This document shows, in pieces, positions 45,106 to 56,449 of a DNA stretch of 64,000 nt. The DNA lies in NCBI RefSeq assembly GCF_027912455.1, contig NZ_CP115446.1, forward strand, positions 2,689,501-2,753,500, given 5' to 3'. The translations under genes were made by a program, and so were the position numbers. Under the pieces are notes generated by a model. That model did no database searches. It saw only the letters and a program-made list of their open reading frames with translations, and was not told where the DNA came from. Position 1 is the first letter of the stretch; the number at the start of each line of letters is the position of its first letter. The DNA comes from Aurantiacibacter sp. MUD61 (lineage in GTDB: Bacteria; Pseudomonadota; Alphaproteobacteria; Sphingomonadales; Sphingomonadaceae).

Positions 45106-45603
45106 TTAATTCTGCGCCACACCATCATCGGGCGCGACAACCTCTGCCGTCATGACCGGAGGTCCGCGATCGATCGCCGCGGCGAGCTGTAGCGTTTCCG
45201 TGCAGCCATCGCCGCACAGGCTCTGCAATTCGGCGAGATTTTCGGCAGCAGCGGACATTGCACCCTTCTCGACAAGCGCTTCACCCTCGCCTGCAATCGC
45301 AGCGAGGTTTTCCGGATCACGCTCCTGCGCCTCGCGGTAATAGCCGATAGCCTTGCCCTGCAGGCCTTCTGCCCGAGCGGCTTCGGCCAGTTCCAGATAG
45401 ACTTCGGTGTAGCCCGGATCGACGGCGAGCGCGGCTTCATAGGCGTCAATCGCGCCTTGCGTATCGCCCGCGGCAAGCAGCGCCTCACCTTCCGCAACAA
45501 GCGCTTCTGCGCGCGGATCGGGATCATAAACGCTTGCACTGCCAACACTGGCGCTAACGGCAACAAATAGCGAAAGAGCGGCGGCGGCGGGTGCGAAACG
45601 CAT
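45106..45603 (-). CDS. Exported tetratricopeptide-repeat protein
   Basis: 165 aa from ATG 45603 (GGAG seven bases upstream; the frame to 45642 is not supported). Sec signal MRFAPAAAALSLFVAVSASV. Two to three TPR units follow (AEALVAEGEALLAAGDTQGA, YTEVYLELAEAARAEGLQGK). Two Cys residues in LCGDGCTE could form a periplasmic disulfide. Protein-protein interaction role inferred; no partner identified. rsmB lies 50 bp upstream. Confidence 0.85.
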   Translation of the reverse strand: MRFAPAAAALSLFVAVSASVGSASVYDPDPRAEALVAEGEALLAAGDTQGAIDAYEAALAVDPGYTEVYLELAEAARAEGLQGKAIGYYREAQERDPENLAAIAGEGEALVEKGAMSAAAENLAELQSLCGDGCTETLQLAAAIDRGPPVMTAEVVAPDDGVAQN

Positions 45604-45653
45604 GATGGTCTCCTTGAGTGTGGCGGGTTGTGTGTCTGCCATTTGTCAGAGAG

Positions 45654-48346
<2,693 letters not shown>

Positions 48347-48350
<4 letters not shown>

Positions 48351-49036
48351 ACAAAGAAGAACAGCCAGATTGCAGCGATGACATTCCACCCGACATGCGC
48401 AGCAATTGGGGCAGCCAGCCTTCCCCCTCTCCACCAATAAAGCAGTGAAAGCGTCAGCCCGCCGTAAAGTCCCGTATCGATGATGCCTGCCCAGCCCTGA
48501 TATCCATGGCTTAGCGCGAACAGGACCACGACAAAAATGGTGGCAAACATCCGCGCGAAAAAAGCGCTCCCGAAAGTTGAGGCCAATCCACCGAGCAGCA
48601 GGCCGCGGAAGAGCAACTCTTCCGCTGTAGAACCGAACAATCCAAGCGTAAGAACACCGGCAAGCGTCGACAGCTCTGTACCGAGTTGTGCTGAATTAGC
48701 GACGACATCGCTACGCGTTGCACCGCCTGTCGCCGGGATCAGGACCAGGATTTGCAACGCAGCGAACAATATCGCGATCAAGAGGCCAACTGCGAGGTCC
48801 GCAGCAAGCTTGTGAGTGGTGAAGCCAACCTCTTTGGGCCCAAGGCCTGCCATGCGCAGTGCCAGCAGGATAATCGCACCGCCAAGGAAGAATTCGACCA
48901 AGCCCAGCGTCGCGTAGCGCCAGCCCCCGTCGATCTCCAGAACATTGGTCAACGCAAAGTCGGTCGCGATAACGACGGCGTACCAAGCGACGAGTCCGAA
49001 CAGGATCACGGCTATGGCGAGCGATTTCTTCAGCAT
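48347..49036 (-). CDS. CPBP-family intramembrane glutamic endopeptidase
   Basis: 229 aa with about six to seven TM segments. Active-site motif EELLFRGLLLGGL (EExxxR), FALSHGYQG (FxxxH) and HVGWN match the CAAX/Abi intramembrane protease family. Some relatives process bacteriocin or prenylated peptides; bacterial targets are mostly unknown. Stand-alone gene between guaB and 3-hydroxybutyrate dehydrogenase. Confidence 0.9.
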
Positions 49037-49182
49037 GCCCCGCCGGTTAATTGCCGATTTTTCAATTGGCTATACCGCCATGCCGAACCGTCAATCAGCT
49101 TCGACGAACCGCAATTGCTATTCGCAGTCGATGCGACATTCCTCGGACGCGGAGGGATGCGGCTTAGCGATACCCAATACCT

Positions 49183-49938
49183 TCATTCAGCCGTCCAGCC
49201 GCCATCGATGCTGTAATTTGTGCCGGTGATATTACCCGCTTCCTCGCGGCACAGGAACGCAGCGAGCGCGCCGACTTCTTCCACCTGGACGAATTTCTTC
49301 GTCGGCTGCTTGGCGAGGAGGATATCGTTCTTCACCTCCTCCTCGGTCATGTTGCGGGCTTTCATCGTGTCGGGGATCTGGTTTTCGACCAGCGGTGTCC
49401 AGACATAGCCGGGGCTGATGCAATTGGCGGTCACGCCGCTTTGCGCCAGTTCCAGCGCGATGGTCTTGGTAAAGCCGTCGATCCCGTGCTTGCTGGCGAC
49501 ATAGGCGCTTTTGAACGGGCTTGCCTGCTTGGAATGGGCGCTCGCGGTGTTGATGATGCGGCCCCAGCCCTTCTCCTTCATGCCCGGCACGGCGAGCCGT
49601 GTGGTGTGGAACGCGGCCACGAGGTTCAGCGCGATAATCATCTCGAACTTGTCGACCGGGAATTCCTCAACCGGCGCGACATGCTGCATACCGGCATTGT
49701 TGACGAGGATATCGACGGGCCCGTTCTCGGCCATCATCGTTTCGATCTCATCGGTTTTCAGCAGGTTCGCGCCGGAATGCGTCGCTCCCATTTCGTCGCA
49801 CAGCTTCGCAATCTCGTCCGCATCGCCGAAGCCATTGAGAACGATGTCCGCGCCTTCAGCCGACAGCGCCCGTGCAATCGCGAGGCCGATGCCGGAAGTG
49901 GAGCCAGTGATAAGCGCGCGCTTGCCTTTGAGGAACAT
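49183..49938 (-). CDS. bdhA: 3-hydroxybutyrate dehydrogenase
   Basis: 251 aa SDR from ATG 49938 (MFLKGKRALITGSTSGIG). NAD motif GSTSGIG, NNAGMQHVAPVEEFP and the catalytic Tyr/Lys pair in SAYVASKHG. AHSKQASPFKSAYVASKHGI and NYSIDGGWTAE (C-terminal end) are typical of D-3-hydroxybutyrate dehydrogenases. Links polyhydroxybutyrate or ketone-body use to central metabolism. The gene starts 92 bp from the divergent ypfJ. Confidence 0.93.
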   Translation of the reverse strand: MFLKGKRALITGSTSGIGLAIARALSAEGADIVLNGFGDADEIAKLCDEMGATHSGANLLKTDEIETMMAENGPVDILVNNAGMQHVAPVEEFPVDKFEMIIALNLVAAFHTTRLAVPGMKEKGWGRIINTASAHSKQASPFKSAYVASKHGIDGFTKTIALELAQSGVTANCISPGYVWTPLVENQIPDTMKARNMTEEEVKNDILLAKQPTKKFVQVEEVGALAAFLCREEAGNITGTNYSIDGGWTAE

Positions 49939-50030
49939 TTGCGTCTCCAGAAGTTTGAATTCATGAATGGTCCTAAAGGTGTGATGTCGCGCGTCCAGTG
50001 AAAACTGGACGAACAAGGGGAAGAGGGAAA

Positions 50031-50888
50031 ATGAGGCTTAATCCGTTCGATACGAACAAGATCAACGTCGGAACGACCGGCGGACGCGGCGGAGGCCTCG
50101 GCGGAAAATCGCTCGGCTGCGGCGGCATCGTCATCGTGCTGATCGGCGCGCTGGTGTTCGGCGTCGATCCCGCGCAAATGATTGGCGGGCTCGAAGGGAC
50201 GCAAGGCGGCGGACAGCAAGTCAACGCCAGCGAAGACGAGCAGGCCATCTGCTCTTCCAACGAATACGCCAGTGAAAGCTGCGCCGCCCTCACCTCCCTC
50301 AACGAGACATGGGAGAACGTTTTCGACGAGCAGGGATATGGCGACCAGTTCCGCCAGCCGCGCCTCGAATTCGCGACCGCACAGCAATTCAGCACCGGCT
50401 GCGGCACGGGTAATGTCGGCATGGGGCCGTTCTACTGCCCCGCTGACGAGACCATGTATATCGACGTGGGCTTTTACGACCAGCTCGCGCGCATGTCCGG
50501 CAATCGCGGCGACTTTGCGCGGCTTTACGTTGTCGCCCACGAATATGCGCACCATCTGCAGACGGTAATGGGCCTTTCCGGCCAGATCCGAAGCGCGCAG
50601 CAGGCCAATCCCGGGCGAGCCAACCAGCTGAGCGTGCTGCTTGAGCTGCATGCGGATTGCTACGCTGGCGTTTGGGCCGGTCGCAATCGCAACCTCATCG
50701 AGCCTGGCGATTTCGAAGAAGGCATGCAGGCCGCAGCCGCAATCGGCGATGATCGCCTGACCGGCGGCCGGGTGAGCCAGGAAAGCTTCACCCACGGCAC
50801 CAGCCAACAGCGTATGGAAGCCCTGGAACTGGGCATCCGTACCGGTGACGATATCGCCTGCGACAATCGCTATTTCGCGCAGAACTAG
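50031..50888 (+). CDS. ypfJ: Neutral zinc metallopeptidase, YpfJ family
   Basis: 285 aa from ATG 50031 (AAGAGGG immediately upstream; an earlier GTG at 49998 is unlikely). A Gly-rich N-terminus, one TM segment at about 31-46 (GGIVIVLIGALVFG), then the soluble domain with zinc motif H170-E-Y-A-H174-H in VVAHEYAHHLQTV and LELHADCYAGVWA. Family function is not established. A strong bidirectional hairpin separates it from the convergent blaR1. Confidence 0.92.
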   Translation: MRLNPFDTNKINVGTTGGRGGGLGGKSLGCGGIVIVLIGALVFGVDPAQMIGGLEGTQGGGQQVNASEDEQAICSSNEYASESCAALTSLNETWENVFDEQGYGDQFRQPRLEFATAQQFSTGCGTGNVGMGPFYCPADETMYIDVGFYDQLARMSGNRGDFARLYVVAHEYAHHLQTVMGLSGQIRSAQQANPGRANQLSVLLELHADCYAGVWAGRNRNLIEPGDFEEGMQAAAAIGDDRLTGGRVSQESFTHGTSQQRMEALELGIRTGDDIACDNRYFAQN

Positions 50889-50915
50889 GCGCATTCGCCG
50901 CACAGAACGCATGAA

Positions 50916-50952
50916 AAAGGGGCGCGTGGTGGACTAAAGCACGCGCCCCTTT
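50916..50952. terminator. Bidirectional terminator between ypfJ and blaR1
   Basis: AAAGGGGCGCGTG (50916-50928) pairs perfectly with CACGCGCCCCTTT (50940-50952), an 11-base loop between. A-tract on one side and T-tract on the other allow termination in both directions. Confidence 0.92.
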
Positions 50953-50979
50953 CTGTGGGCAGAATTGGGGAAACTGCCC

Positions 50980-52809
50980 TTAAGCGGTGGCGGGATGCTC
51001 GCAATCCTCGTCATGCGGCGCGACAAATGCTTCGCCCGTGATCGGGCTCACCATCGATACCGGACGGACTGTGGCGGCAGCAGCGCTTACGCCGCCGCGC
51101 GCACGTGCAACCGGCAGCGCCCGAGCGCGCGCAGGCTTCACCATTGATCGGGGAGCGACGGAAACGGACGCCTGCTGCTCACGCATACGGACGATAGTTG
51201 CTTCGAGCTGACGCATGATCCGGGTGCGCATTTCCTCCGGAATGTCGGGATCGTTGGCAATTTCGGCGATGGCTTCTTCGATTCCGCCAATCGCGCTGGA
51301 GCGGATTTGGGACCGGCAGACCATGATGGCAGTACGGCCATCGGCGAGTTCGCGCTCGACTACCGGTTCGCGGCCGTCACAGCTCAGGTTGAAGCTTTGG
51401 CCATTGCCTTCGCGAACGACGACCACGCCGCCAGCCATCTCGCGCGCTTCGGCGGCATAGGCCATGGCCATTTCGACATGCTCGGCGATTTCGAGATCGA
51501 GTTCGGCAAGCTCCATATCGACTTCTGCGAGCTCCGCTTCGACCTCTGCCATGATCTGAGCCATTTCCTCTTCGCTGAGATCATGGCCCTCGCCATCGCC
51601 CATGCGGATGACGCGGCGCACGACGCGCTCCTCGCCGTCTGGTTCAGTGATGCGATGTACGATGACGTGGCGCTCACCATCCTGGACGACTTCGACAAGC
51701 GGATCCTCATCCTGATCGACCCATACGTCGGTATCCTCGTCGACATAGACCTGCTGGTCTTCATCGGGATCGACCGTTTCGATGGGATCGCGATCCTGCT
51801 CGGCTTCGTCCGGCGCGGCGTAGCTGATCGAAGCTGTCAGCGGCAGCGCCAGTGCGGTGGTGGTGATCGCAGCAATGCCGAGCTTGCGGCGGGTGCTGGA
51901 AATATCGGACATGGTGAGGCTCCTTAAACGGTGGATGATGCTCTTCTCACCCAGCACCGGACAGGCCATCGGAGCAGCCAAAGCGAGGTGTTCACCGGCG
52001 GCAAAGCCCGCAATCACTTTGGCATAGGCAGCTCTTTCCGACTGCGCGCGGCCGGCGACAACACGCGCGTCGCACGCTGCCTCCTGATCCCTGCGCATCG
52101 CTCGCCAGCCCCACCAGGCGAGCGGATTGAACCAATGCAGGGCCAACAGCGGCTGGGCCGCAATATTGGCGAGAAGATCGTGACCGCGATGGTGCTCTAG
52201 CTCATGGGCAATCGCCATGTCGCGAGCATTCACATCCAGCAGCGTCATAAAATCGACCGGCAGCGCAACCACCTTGTCGCGCACACCGAAGGCAACGGGG
52301 GCGGAGACTGCAGGCGTTTCCACCAGGCGGATATTGCCCGATTCTCCCATCGGACGCGCGTCTGCCAGCAGGTCCCGGCGCATGCGGCGATATTCGCGAA
52401 TACGCCAGCCGAGGAAGACGACGGCACCGACAATCCAGATAGGGAGCAAAAGGTCCGTGCCGAAAAAGCCGCTGGTGTCAGCCGTCGCTACCGAGGCGTC
52501 GGTAGCGAGGGTCGCAGCAGCATCCCCTGCCGCGCCGTCCGGCAGAATGAACATGATGTTTTCCGAACCCGCGGCTACTGGATCAGCGGTAGCCACAGGC
52601 TCCGGCGCAGGCGCCATCCACGCAGGCAGAATTATCGGCGGCATGATAAAGCGCAGCAGCGGCAGCGCCCACAAGGCGTAGGCAACTTGCGGGCCAAATT
52701 GCCGCATCACCGGACGGCGGACCAGCAAGACAAGACCGATCAGCAAAGCGGTGTAGATAAAGGTATCGACCATCCAGTCCGACATGGCAGCTCCCCCAAG
52801 CAAGCTCAT
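50980..52809 (-). CDS. blaR1: BlaR1-type M56 membrane metallopeptidase sensor
   Basis: 609 aa. TM helices at about 15-30 and 42-62 and around 121-137 bracket the zinc peptidase domain: HExxH is H202-E-L-E-H206 and E243 in QEAACDA is the likely third ligand. A further TM near 310-330 (LGIAAITTTALALPLTASIS) leads to a highly acidic periplasmic stretch (about 335-400) and helical C-terminus. No penicillin-binding domain is visible, so the signal is probably not a beta-lactam by the classical route. Start overlaps the blaI stop (ATGA). It would cleave BlaI when triggered. Confidence 0.9.
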   Translation of the reverse strand: MSLLGGAAMSDWMVDTFIYTALLIGLVLLVRRPVMRQFGPQVAYALWALPLLRFIMPPIILPAWMAPAPEPVATADPVAAGSENIMFILPDGAAGDAAATLATDASVATADTSGFFGTDLLLPIWIVGAVVFLGWRIREYRRMRRDLLADARPMGESGNIRLVETPAVSAPVAFGVRDKVVALPVDFMTLLDVNARDMAIAHELEHHRGHDLLANIAAQPLLALHWFNPLAWWGWRAMRRDQEAACDARVVAGRAQSERAAYAKVIAGFAAGEHLALAAPMACPVLGEKSIIHRLRSLTMSDISSTRRKLGIAAITTTALALPLTASISYAAPDEAEQDRDPIETVDPDEDQQVYVDEDTDVWVDQDEDPLVEVVQDGERHVIVHRITEPDGEERVVRRVIRMGDGEGHDLSEEEMAQIMAEVEAELAEVDMELAELDLEIAEHVEMAMAYAAEAREMAGGVVVVREGNGQSFNLSCDGREPVVERELADGRTAIMVCRSQIRSSAIGGIEEAIAEIANDPDIPEEMRTRIMRQLEATIVRMREQQASVSVAPRSMVKPARARALPVARARGGVSAAAATVRPVSMVSPITGEAFVAPHDEDCEHPATA

Positions 52810-53201
52810 TTTTTCATTTCCTGAAGCAGGCGTTCGATTTCGGCGATGTCATCCGCGCTCAAGGCTTCGCTCTCCGCCAGATGCGCGAACAGCGGCGCAG
52901 CGCGGCCGCCGAAAAGTCGCTCGACCAGACGCTTGCTCTCCGTTCCGACATAGGCAGAGCGCTCGATCTTCGGTGTGTAGAGATAGCGGCGGCCATCGGG
53001 CGTGGTATCCAATGCGCCTTTGGTGACGAGGCGAGACAGCAGCGTCTTCACCGTCGGGATGGACCAGCCGCGTTCCTTGCAAACCACATCGCAGACGTCG
53101 GCAGCGGACAAGGGGCTCTCGCTCCAAAGGACTTCCATCACCGCGTGTTCGGCATCGCTGATGCGCTCCACACCGCTATTGGGATCACTGCTGGACGTCA
53201 C
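52806..53201 (-). CDS. blaI: BlaI/MecI/CopY-family repressor
   Basis: 131 aa from GTG 53201, chosen because AAGGAG lies six bases upstream; ATG 53222 has no ribosome site. Winged-helix domain: ISDAEHAVMEVLWSESPLSA, then recognition helix VKTLLSRLVTKGALDT and wing DGRRYLYTP. C-terminal dimerisation segment follows. Coupled to blaR1 through ATGA. Its operator GATTACATTTGTAATC overlaps its own -10 region (53237-53252), so it is autoregulated. Confidence 0.93.
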   Translation of the reverse strand: MTSSSDPNSGVERISDAEHAVMEVLWSESPLSAADVCDVVCKERGWSIPTVKTLLSRLVTKGALDTTPDGRRYLYTPKIERSAYVGTESKRLVERLFGGRAAPLFAHLAESEALSADDIAEIERLLQEMKK

Positions 53202-53236
53202 GGCACTCTCCTTTGGCGGCATCTGTTATCGCTATC

Positions 53237-53252
53237 GATTACATTTGTAATC
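53237..53252. promoter_or_regulatory. BlaI-type operator
   Basis: GATTACA-TT-TGTAATC is a perfect dyad and contains TACAnnTGTA, the BlaI/MecI/CopY core. It lies 15 bp upstream of the blaI ATG and covers the -10 box of the blaI promoter. Repression of blaI-blaR1 by BlaI follows from this layout. Confidence 0.82.
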
Positions 53253-53272
53253 TGAATGCCAAGTGAATGCAA
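53244..53272 (-). promoter_or_regulatory. Promoter of blaI-blaR1
   Basis: Minus strand: TTGCAT (53272-53267), 17-bp spacer, TACAAA (53249-53244). The -10 box is inside the BlaI operator. Confidence 0.6.
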
Positions 53273-53344
53273 CTGGTATGCCTCATTCTCGCAAGGCGCT
53301 GTGCACGGCAAGGCGGCTTTCTATCGAAATTGTCGCATTTTGGT

Positions 53345-53370
53345 GTAACCCTTCGCCGCGATGCAACGAA
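53345..53370 (+). promoter_or_regulatory. SigF-type ECF promoter (autoregulatory)
   Basis: GTAACC (53345-53350), exactly 16 bases, then CGAA (53367-53370). This equals the pattern I know for Caulobacter SigF-dependent promoters (GTAACC-N16-CGAA), the sigma factor controlled by NrsF. It precedes the ECF/NrsF pair directly, implying positive autoregulation. Confidence 0.75.
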
Positions 53371-53381
53371 ATGCTGGCCAG

Positions 53382-53912
53382 ATGACGAATACTGCCGATG
53401 CGCTCGACAGCCTGATGCAGGCGGCGCGTGGAGGCGATCAGAGCGCTTACCGGCAGTTTCTTGCCGAAGCATCTGGCCGCGTACGCGCCATGCTCGCGCG
53501 CAAGATCGGCAGCGACAGTGAATTGGAAGATGTTTTGCAGGAGTGCCTGATCGCCTTGCACCAAAAGCGCCACACGCTCGATCCCGGCCGCCCTGTCGGC
53601 CCGTGGATGTATGCGATCGCCAATTACAAGCTGGTGGATCACTGGCGTAAGCGCGGTCGCAGCAGGACTGTGCTGGATGATGAAGCGGATATGGCCGTTG
53701 ACGCGGACAGTTTTGCCGATGTCGACGTGGCGGCGCTCCTCGATGAATTGCCCGAAGCGCAGGCCGAGGCCATTCGCATGACCCATATAGAGGGCATGAC
53801 GAACAAGGAGGCGGCAGAGCGCATCGGGATCGGCACATCGGCCATGAAACTGCGCGTCCATCGCGGAATGAACCGCCTGAAAGATATTGTAGAAGAACGC
53901 GAAAATGACTGA
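53382..53912 (+). CDS. ECF-family RNA polymerase sigma factor (SigF/NrsF-controlled type)
   Basis: 176 aa from ATG 53382. An earlier ATG at 53361 falls inside the -10/spacer of the promoter and would not be on the transcript, so the later start is chosen. Sigma2 region (AYRQFLAEASGRVRAML, region 2.4 around MYAIANYKLVDHWRKRG) and sigma4 region (LPEAQAEAIRMTHIEGMTNK, AAERIGIGTSAMKLRVHRG). The stop overlaps the anti-sigma start by 8 bp. Probably answers oxidative or metal stress, as in Caulobacter. Confidence 0.93.
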   Translation: MTNTADALDSLMQAARGGDQSAYRQFLAEASGRVRAMLARKIGSDSELEDVLQECLIALHQKRHTLDPGRPVGPWMYAIANYKLVDHWRKRGRSRTVLDDEADMAVDADSFADVDVAALLDELPEAQAEAIRMTHIEGMTNKEAAERIGIGTSAMKLRVHRGMNRLKDIVEEREND

Positions 53913-54531
53913 CACCCAATCCCTGATCGATCAGCTGGCGCAGAACTCCGCGCAGCCAGAGCGCAATCCCGTTGTGCCATTCGCCCTTCCGGTGATCGCC
54001 ATCATGGCGCTGTGCGGGATGGGCGTCGCGCTGGTCTTCAGCGAGCCGTTTCTAAGCGTCGATCTCTACGGCTGGGGGCCGATGGTCGTGAAATGGGGCT
54101 TCTCCATCGCGCTCCTTCTGCTGTGCGTGCCGGCGCTTTGGATCCTCGGCAAACCGGGGCGGCGTTCGCGCTGGGCGATGGCTTTGCTCGCGCTGCCGTT
54201 CATTCCGGTCGCAGGCTTGCTTGTCTTCGAGCTGGCGATCGCTGGGGTGGTTGTCGCCGGGGAGACATGGGCGCGCTGCCTTGCTGCCATGGCGGTGATG
54301 AGCCCCATCGCTTTCGCCGGAGCCATCATGGCGATGCGCACTCTCGCGCCAACCAATACGCGCCGCGCCGGTCTTGTCGCAGGCCTGTTCGGCGGAGCGG
54401 TTGCGATGACCGCCTACGCCCCGTTCTGCCCGGAAATCGGCATGGGCTATATGGCGGTGTTCTACTGCCTTCCCATATTTGCGATGGCGGCCATCGGTTG
54501 GCTGGCCGGCCCCCGATTGCTGCGCTGGTAG
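53905..54531 (+). CDS. NrsF-type membrane anti-sigma factor (DUF1109)
   Basis: 208 aa with six TM segments. DUF1109/NrsF proteins hold their ECF sigma factor at the membrane until released. Caulobacter NrsF needs two conserved Cys residues 50 apart; here C125 and C175 have the same spacing, with a further C188. Overlap with the sigma gene indicates stoichiometric co-translation. Signals could be metals such as chromate or cadmium, by analogy only. Confidence 0.9.
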   Translation: MTDTQSLIDQLAQNSAQPERNPVVPFALPVIAIMALCGMGVALVFSEPFLSVDLYGWGPMVVKWGFSIALLLLCVPALWILGKPGRRSRWAMALLALPFIPVAGLLVFELAIAGVVVAGETWARCLAAMAVMSPIAFAGAIMAMRTLAPTNTRRAGLVAGLFGGAVAMTAYAPFCPEIGMGYMAVFYCLPIFAMAAIGWLAGPRLLRW

Positions 54532-54560
54532 AGATCGCTTTCCCCGGCTAGACCGGCGGC

Positions 54561-55727
54561 ATGAAGATCGGGAAAGTCCGGCGGCTCGCCGACTGTCACA
54601 ATATCGCAGACTTCCGGGAACTGGCGCGGCGGCGCCTACCCTTCCCCGTGTTTCACTACATCGACGGCGCTGCCGATGACGAGGTGACGCTTGCCCGCAA
54701 TACCGCCGCTTTCGACGATGTGGACTTGGTGCCGGACGTCCTTGTCGGAGCCGACGATCTCGACACATCGGTCACGATCATGGGGCGGGAAAGCGCGCTC
54801 CCGCTCATTCTCAGCCCCACGGCATTGCAGCGTATCTTTCACTGGCAGGGCGAGCGGGCGACTGCTGCGGTGGCGGAGAAATACGGATTGTGGTTCGGCA
54901 TCTCCAGCCTCTCTACCGTGAGCATGGAAGAGGTTGGATCGCGCTGGAGCGGCCCCAAGATGCTGCAATTCTACTACCACCGCGATCGCGGGCTGAACGC
55001 GTCACTGGTCGAGAGAGCGCGCGATGCGAAATTCGATGCGATTACGCTGACCGTCGATACGATCGTTTCGGGCAATCGGGAGCGATGCAAGCGCAGTGGC
55101 TTCACCACCCCGCCACGGCTGACGCCTGCGAATATCCTGTCGTACGCACGCCACCCGTCCTGGGCGCTCAATTTCCTCTTTCGCGAGAAATTCGACCTTC
55201 CCAACCTTTCGACCCATGTCGATGCGGGCAGCGGCAAGGCGATTTCGATCCAGGACTATTTCAATTCGATGCTCGATCCCGGCCTCAATTGGAAAGCCGC
55301 CGAGCAATTGCGAGACGATTGGGGCGGCACATTCTGCCTGAAGGGCATCATGTCCGTGGCCGACGCACGCCGCGCGGCGGACATGGGCGTCGATGCGATC
55401 ATGGTTTCCAACCACGGGGGCCGCCAATTGGACGGCAGCCGCGCACCTTTCGATCAGCTTGGAGAGATCGTCGAAGCGGTCGGAGACCGGGTGGAAGTGA
55501 TCTGCGATGGCGGCGTGCGTCGCGGAACTCACGTCCTGAAAGCGCTGGCGACAGGCGCGAAAGCGGCAAGCGGCGGGCGCATGTATCTCTATGCTCTGGC
55601 CGCTGCAGGCGAAGCGGGCGTCGACCGGGCGATACAGATCATGCGCGAAGAAATCCGCCGCGGGATGCAGTTGATGGGCGTCAATCGGATCGACCAGCTG
55701 ACGCGCGAACGGCTGAAACGCCGTTAG
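54561..55727 (+). CDS. FMN-dependent alpha-hydroxy-acid dehydrogenase/oxidase (LldD-like)
   Basis: 388 aa TIM-barrel flavoenzyme. N-terminal DFRELARRRLPFPVFHYIDG; FMN phosphate site near the C-terminus (VICDGGVRRGTHVLKALATG); active-site His/Arg in SNHGGRQLDGSRAPFDQL. Such enzymes oxidise L-lactate, glycolate or mandelate. Length fits quinone-linked lactate dehydrogenases. Starts 30 bp after the anti-sigma gene, so it may belong to the same transcript. Confidence 0.92.
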   Translation: MKIGKVRRLADCHNIADFRELARRRLPFPVFHYIDGAADDEVTLARNTAAFDDVDLVPDVLVGADDLDTSVTIMGRESALPLILSPTALQRIFHWQGERATAAVAEKYGLWFGISSLSTVSMEEVGSRWSGPKMLQFYYHRDRGLNASLVERARDAKFDAITLTVDTIVSGNRERCKRSGFTTPPRLTPANILSYARHPSWALNFLFREKFDLPNLSTHVDAGSGKAISIQDYFNSMLDPGLNWKAAEQLRDDWGGTFCLKGIMSVADARRAADMGVDAIMVSNHGGRQLDGSRAPFDQLGEIVEAVGDRVEVICDGGVRRGTHVLKALATGAKAASGGRMYLYALAAAGEAGVDRAIQIMREEIRRGMQLMGVNRIDQLTRERLKRR

Positions 55728-55766
55728 GGGCTGGACTTCAACACCATCTACGGCACAATTGCTGCC

Positions 55767-56414
55767 ATGAACAAATATCTCACTATCGCCGCCCTGCTTT
55801 GCGCCACTCCCCTTGCCGCGCCAGCCGCTGCGCAGGATGCAGAGGCCGAGGCCGAGTTCGCCACGACCAATGTGGTGCTGGAAACGACCCTTGGCGAGAT
55901 CACGATTGCGCTGGAGACCGAACGCGCTCCGATCACCGCGGCCAATTTCCTGCGTTATGTCGACGAGGATCGTTTCGACGGGACGGTGTTCTACCGCGCC
56001 ATGCCACTCGACTGGGGCGAGCAGCCCAACGGCCTGATCCAAGGCGGCACGCAATGGGACCCGGAGCGAGTCCTGCCCGGAATTGAACACGAACCCACAA
56101 GCGAAACCGGCCTGTCCCACACGCGCGGTGCGCTCAGCATGGCGATGGGTGATCCCGGCACAGCCAATGGCGATTTTTCGATCATGCTCGGCGATCAGAC
56201 CGGACTTGATGCCAATCCGAGCGCGGACAATCCTGTCTGGCGCAATGGCTACGCCGTCTTCGGCTATGTCGTGGACGGAATGGATGTGGTCGAGGCGATC
56301 CACGCCAGCCCCGTGGATCCGGAAGCCGGCGAGGGCTGGATGCAGGGCCAGATGCTGGCCGAGCCGGTGGTCATCGTGGAAGCAAGGCGCGCGGAAGAAC
56401 AGCAGGAAGACTGA
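55767..56414 (+). CDS. Exported cyclophilin-type peptidylprolyl isomerase
   Basis: 215 aa. Sec signal (MNKYLTIAALLCATPLAAPA, then AAAQDA). Cyclophilin domain: TTLGEITIALETERAPITAA, NFLRYVDEDRFDGTVFYRA and FSIMLGD. The loop after the central strands is extended compared with PpiA. Helps fold periplasmic proteins. Convergent with wza 35 bp downstream. Confidence 0.92.
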   Translation: MNKYLTIAALLCATPLAAPAAAQDAEAEAEFATTNVVLETTLGEITIALETERAPITAANFLRYVDEDRFDGTVFYRAMPLDWGEQPNGLIQGGTQWDPERVLPGIEHEPTSETGLSHTRGALSMAMGDPGTANGDFSIMLGDQTGLDANPSADNPVWRNGYAVFGYVVDGMDVVEAIHASPVDPEAGEGWMQGQMLAEPVVIVEARRAEEQQED

Positions 56415-56449
56415 TCTTCCGGCGGCCCGTTCGGCGATTTAGCCAAATA

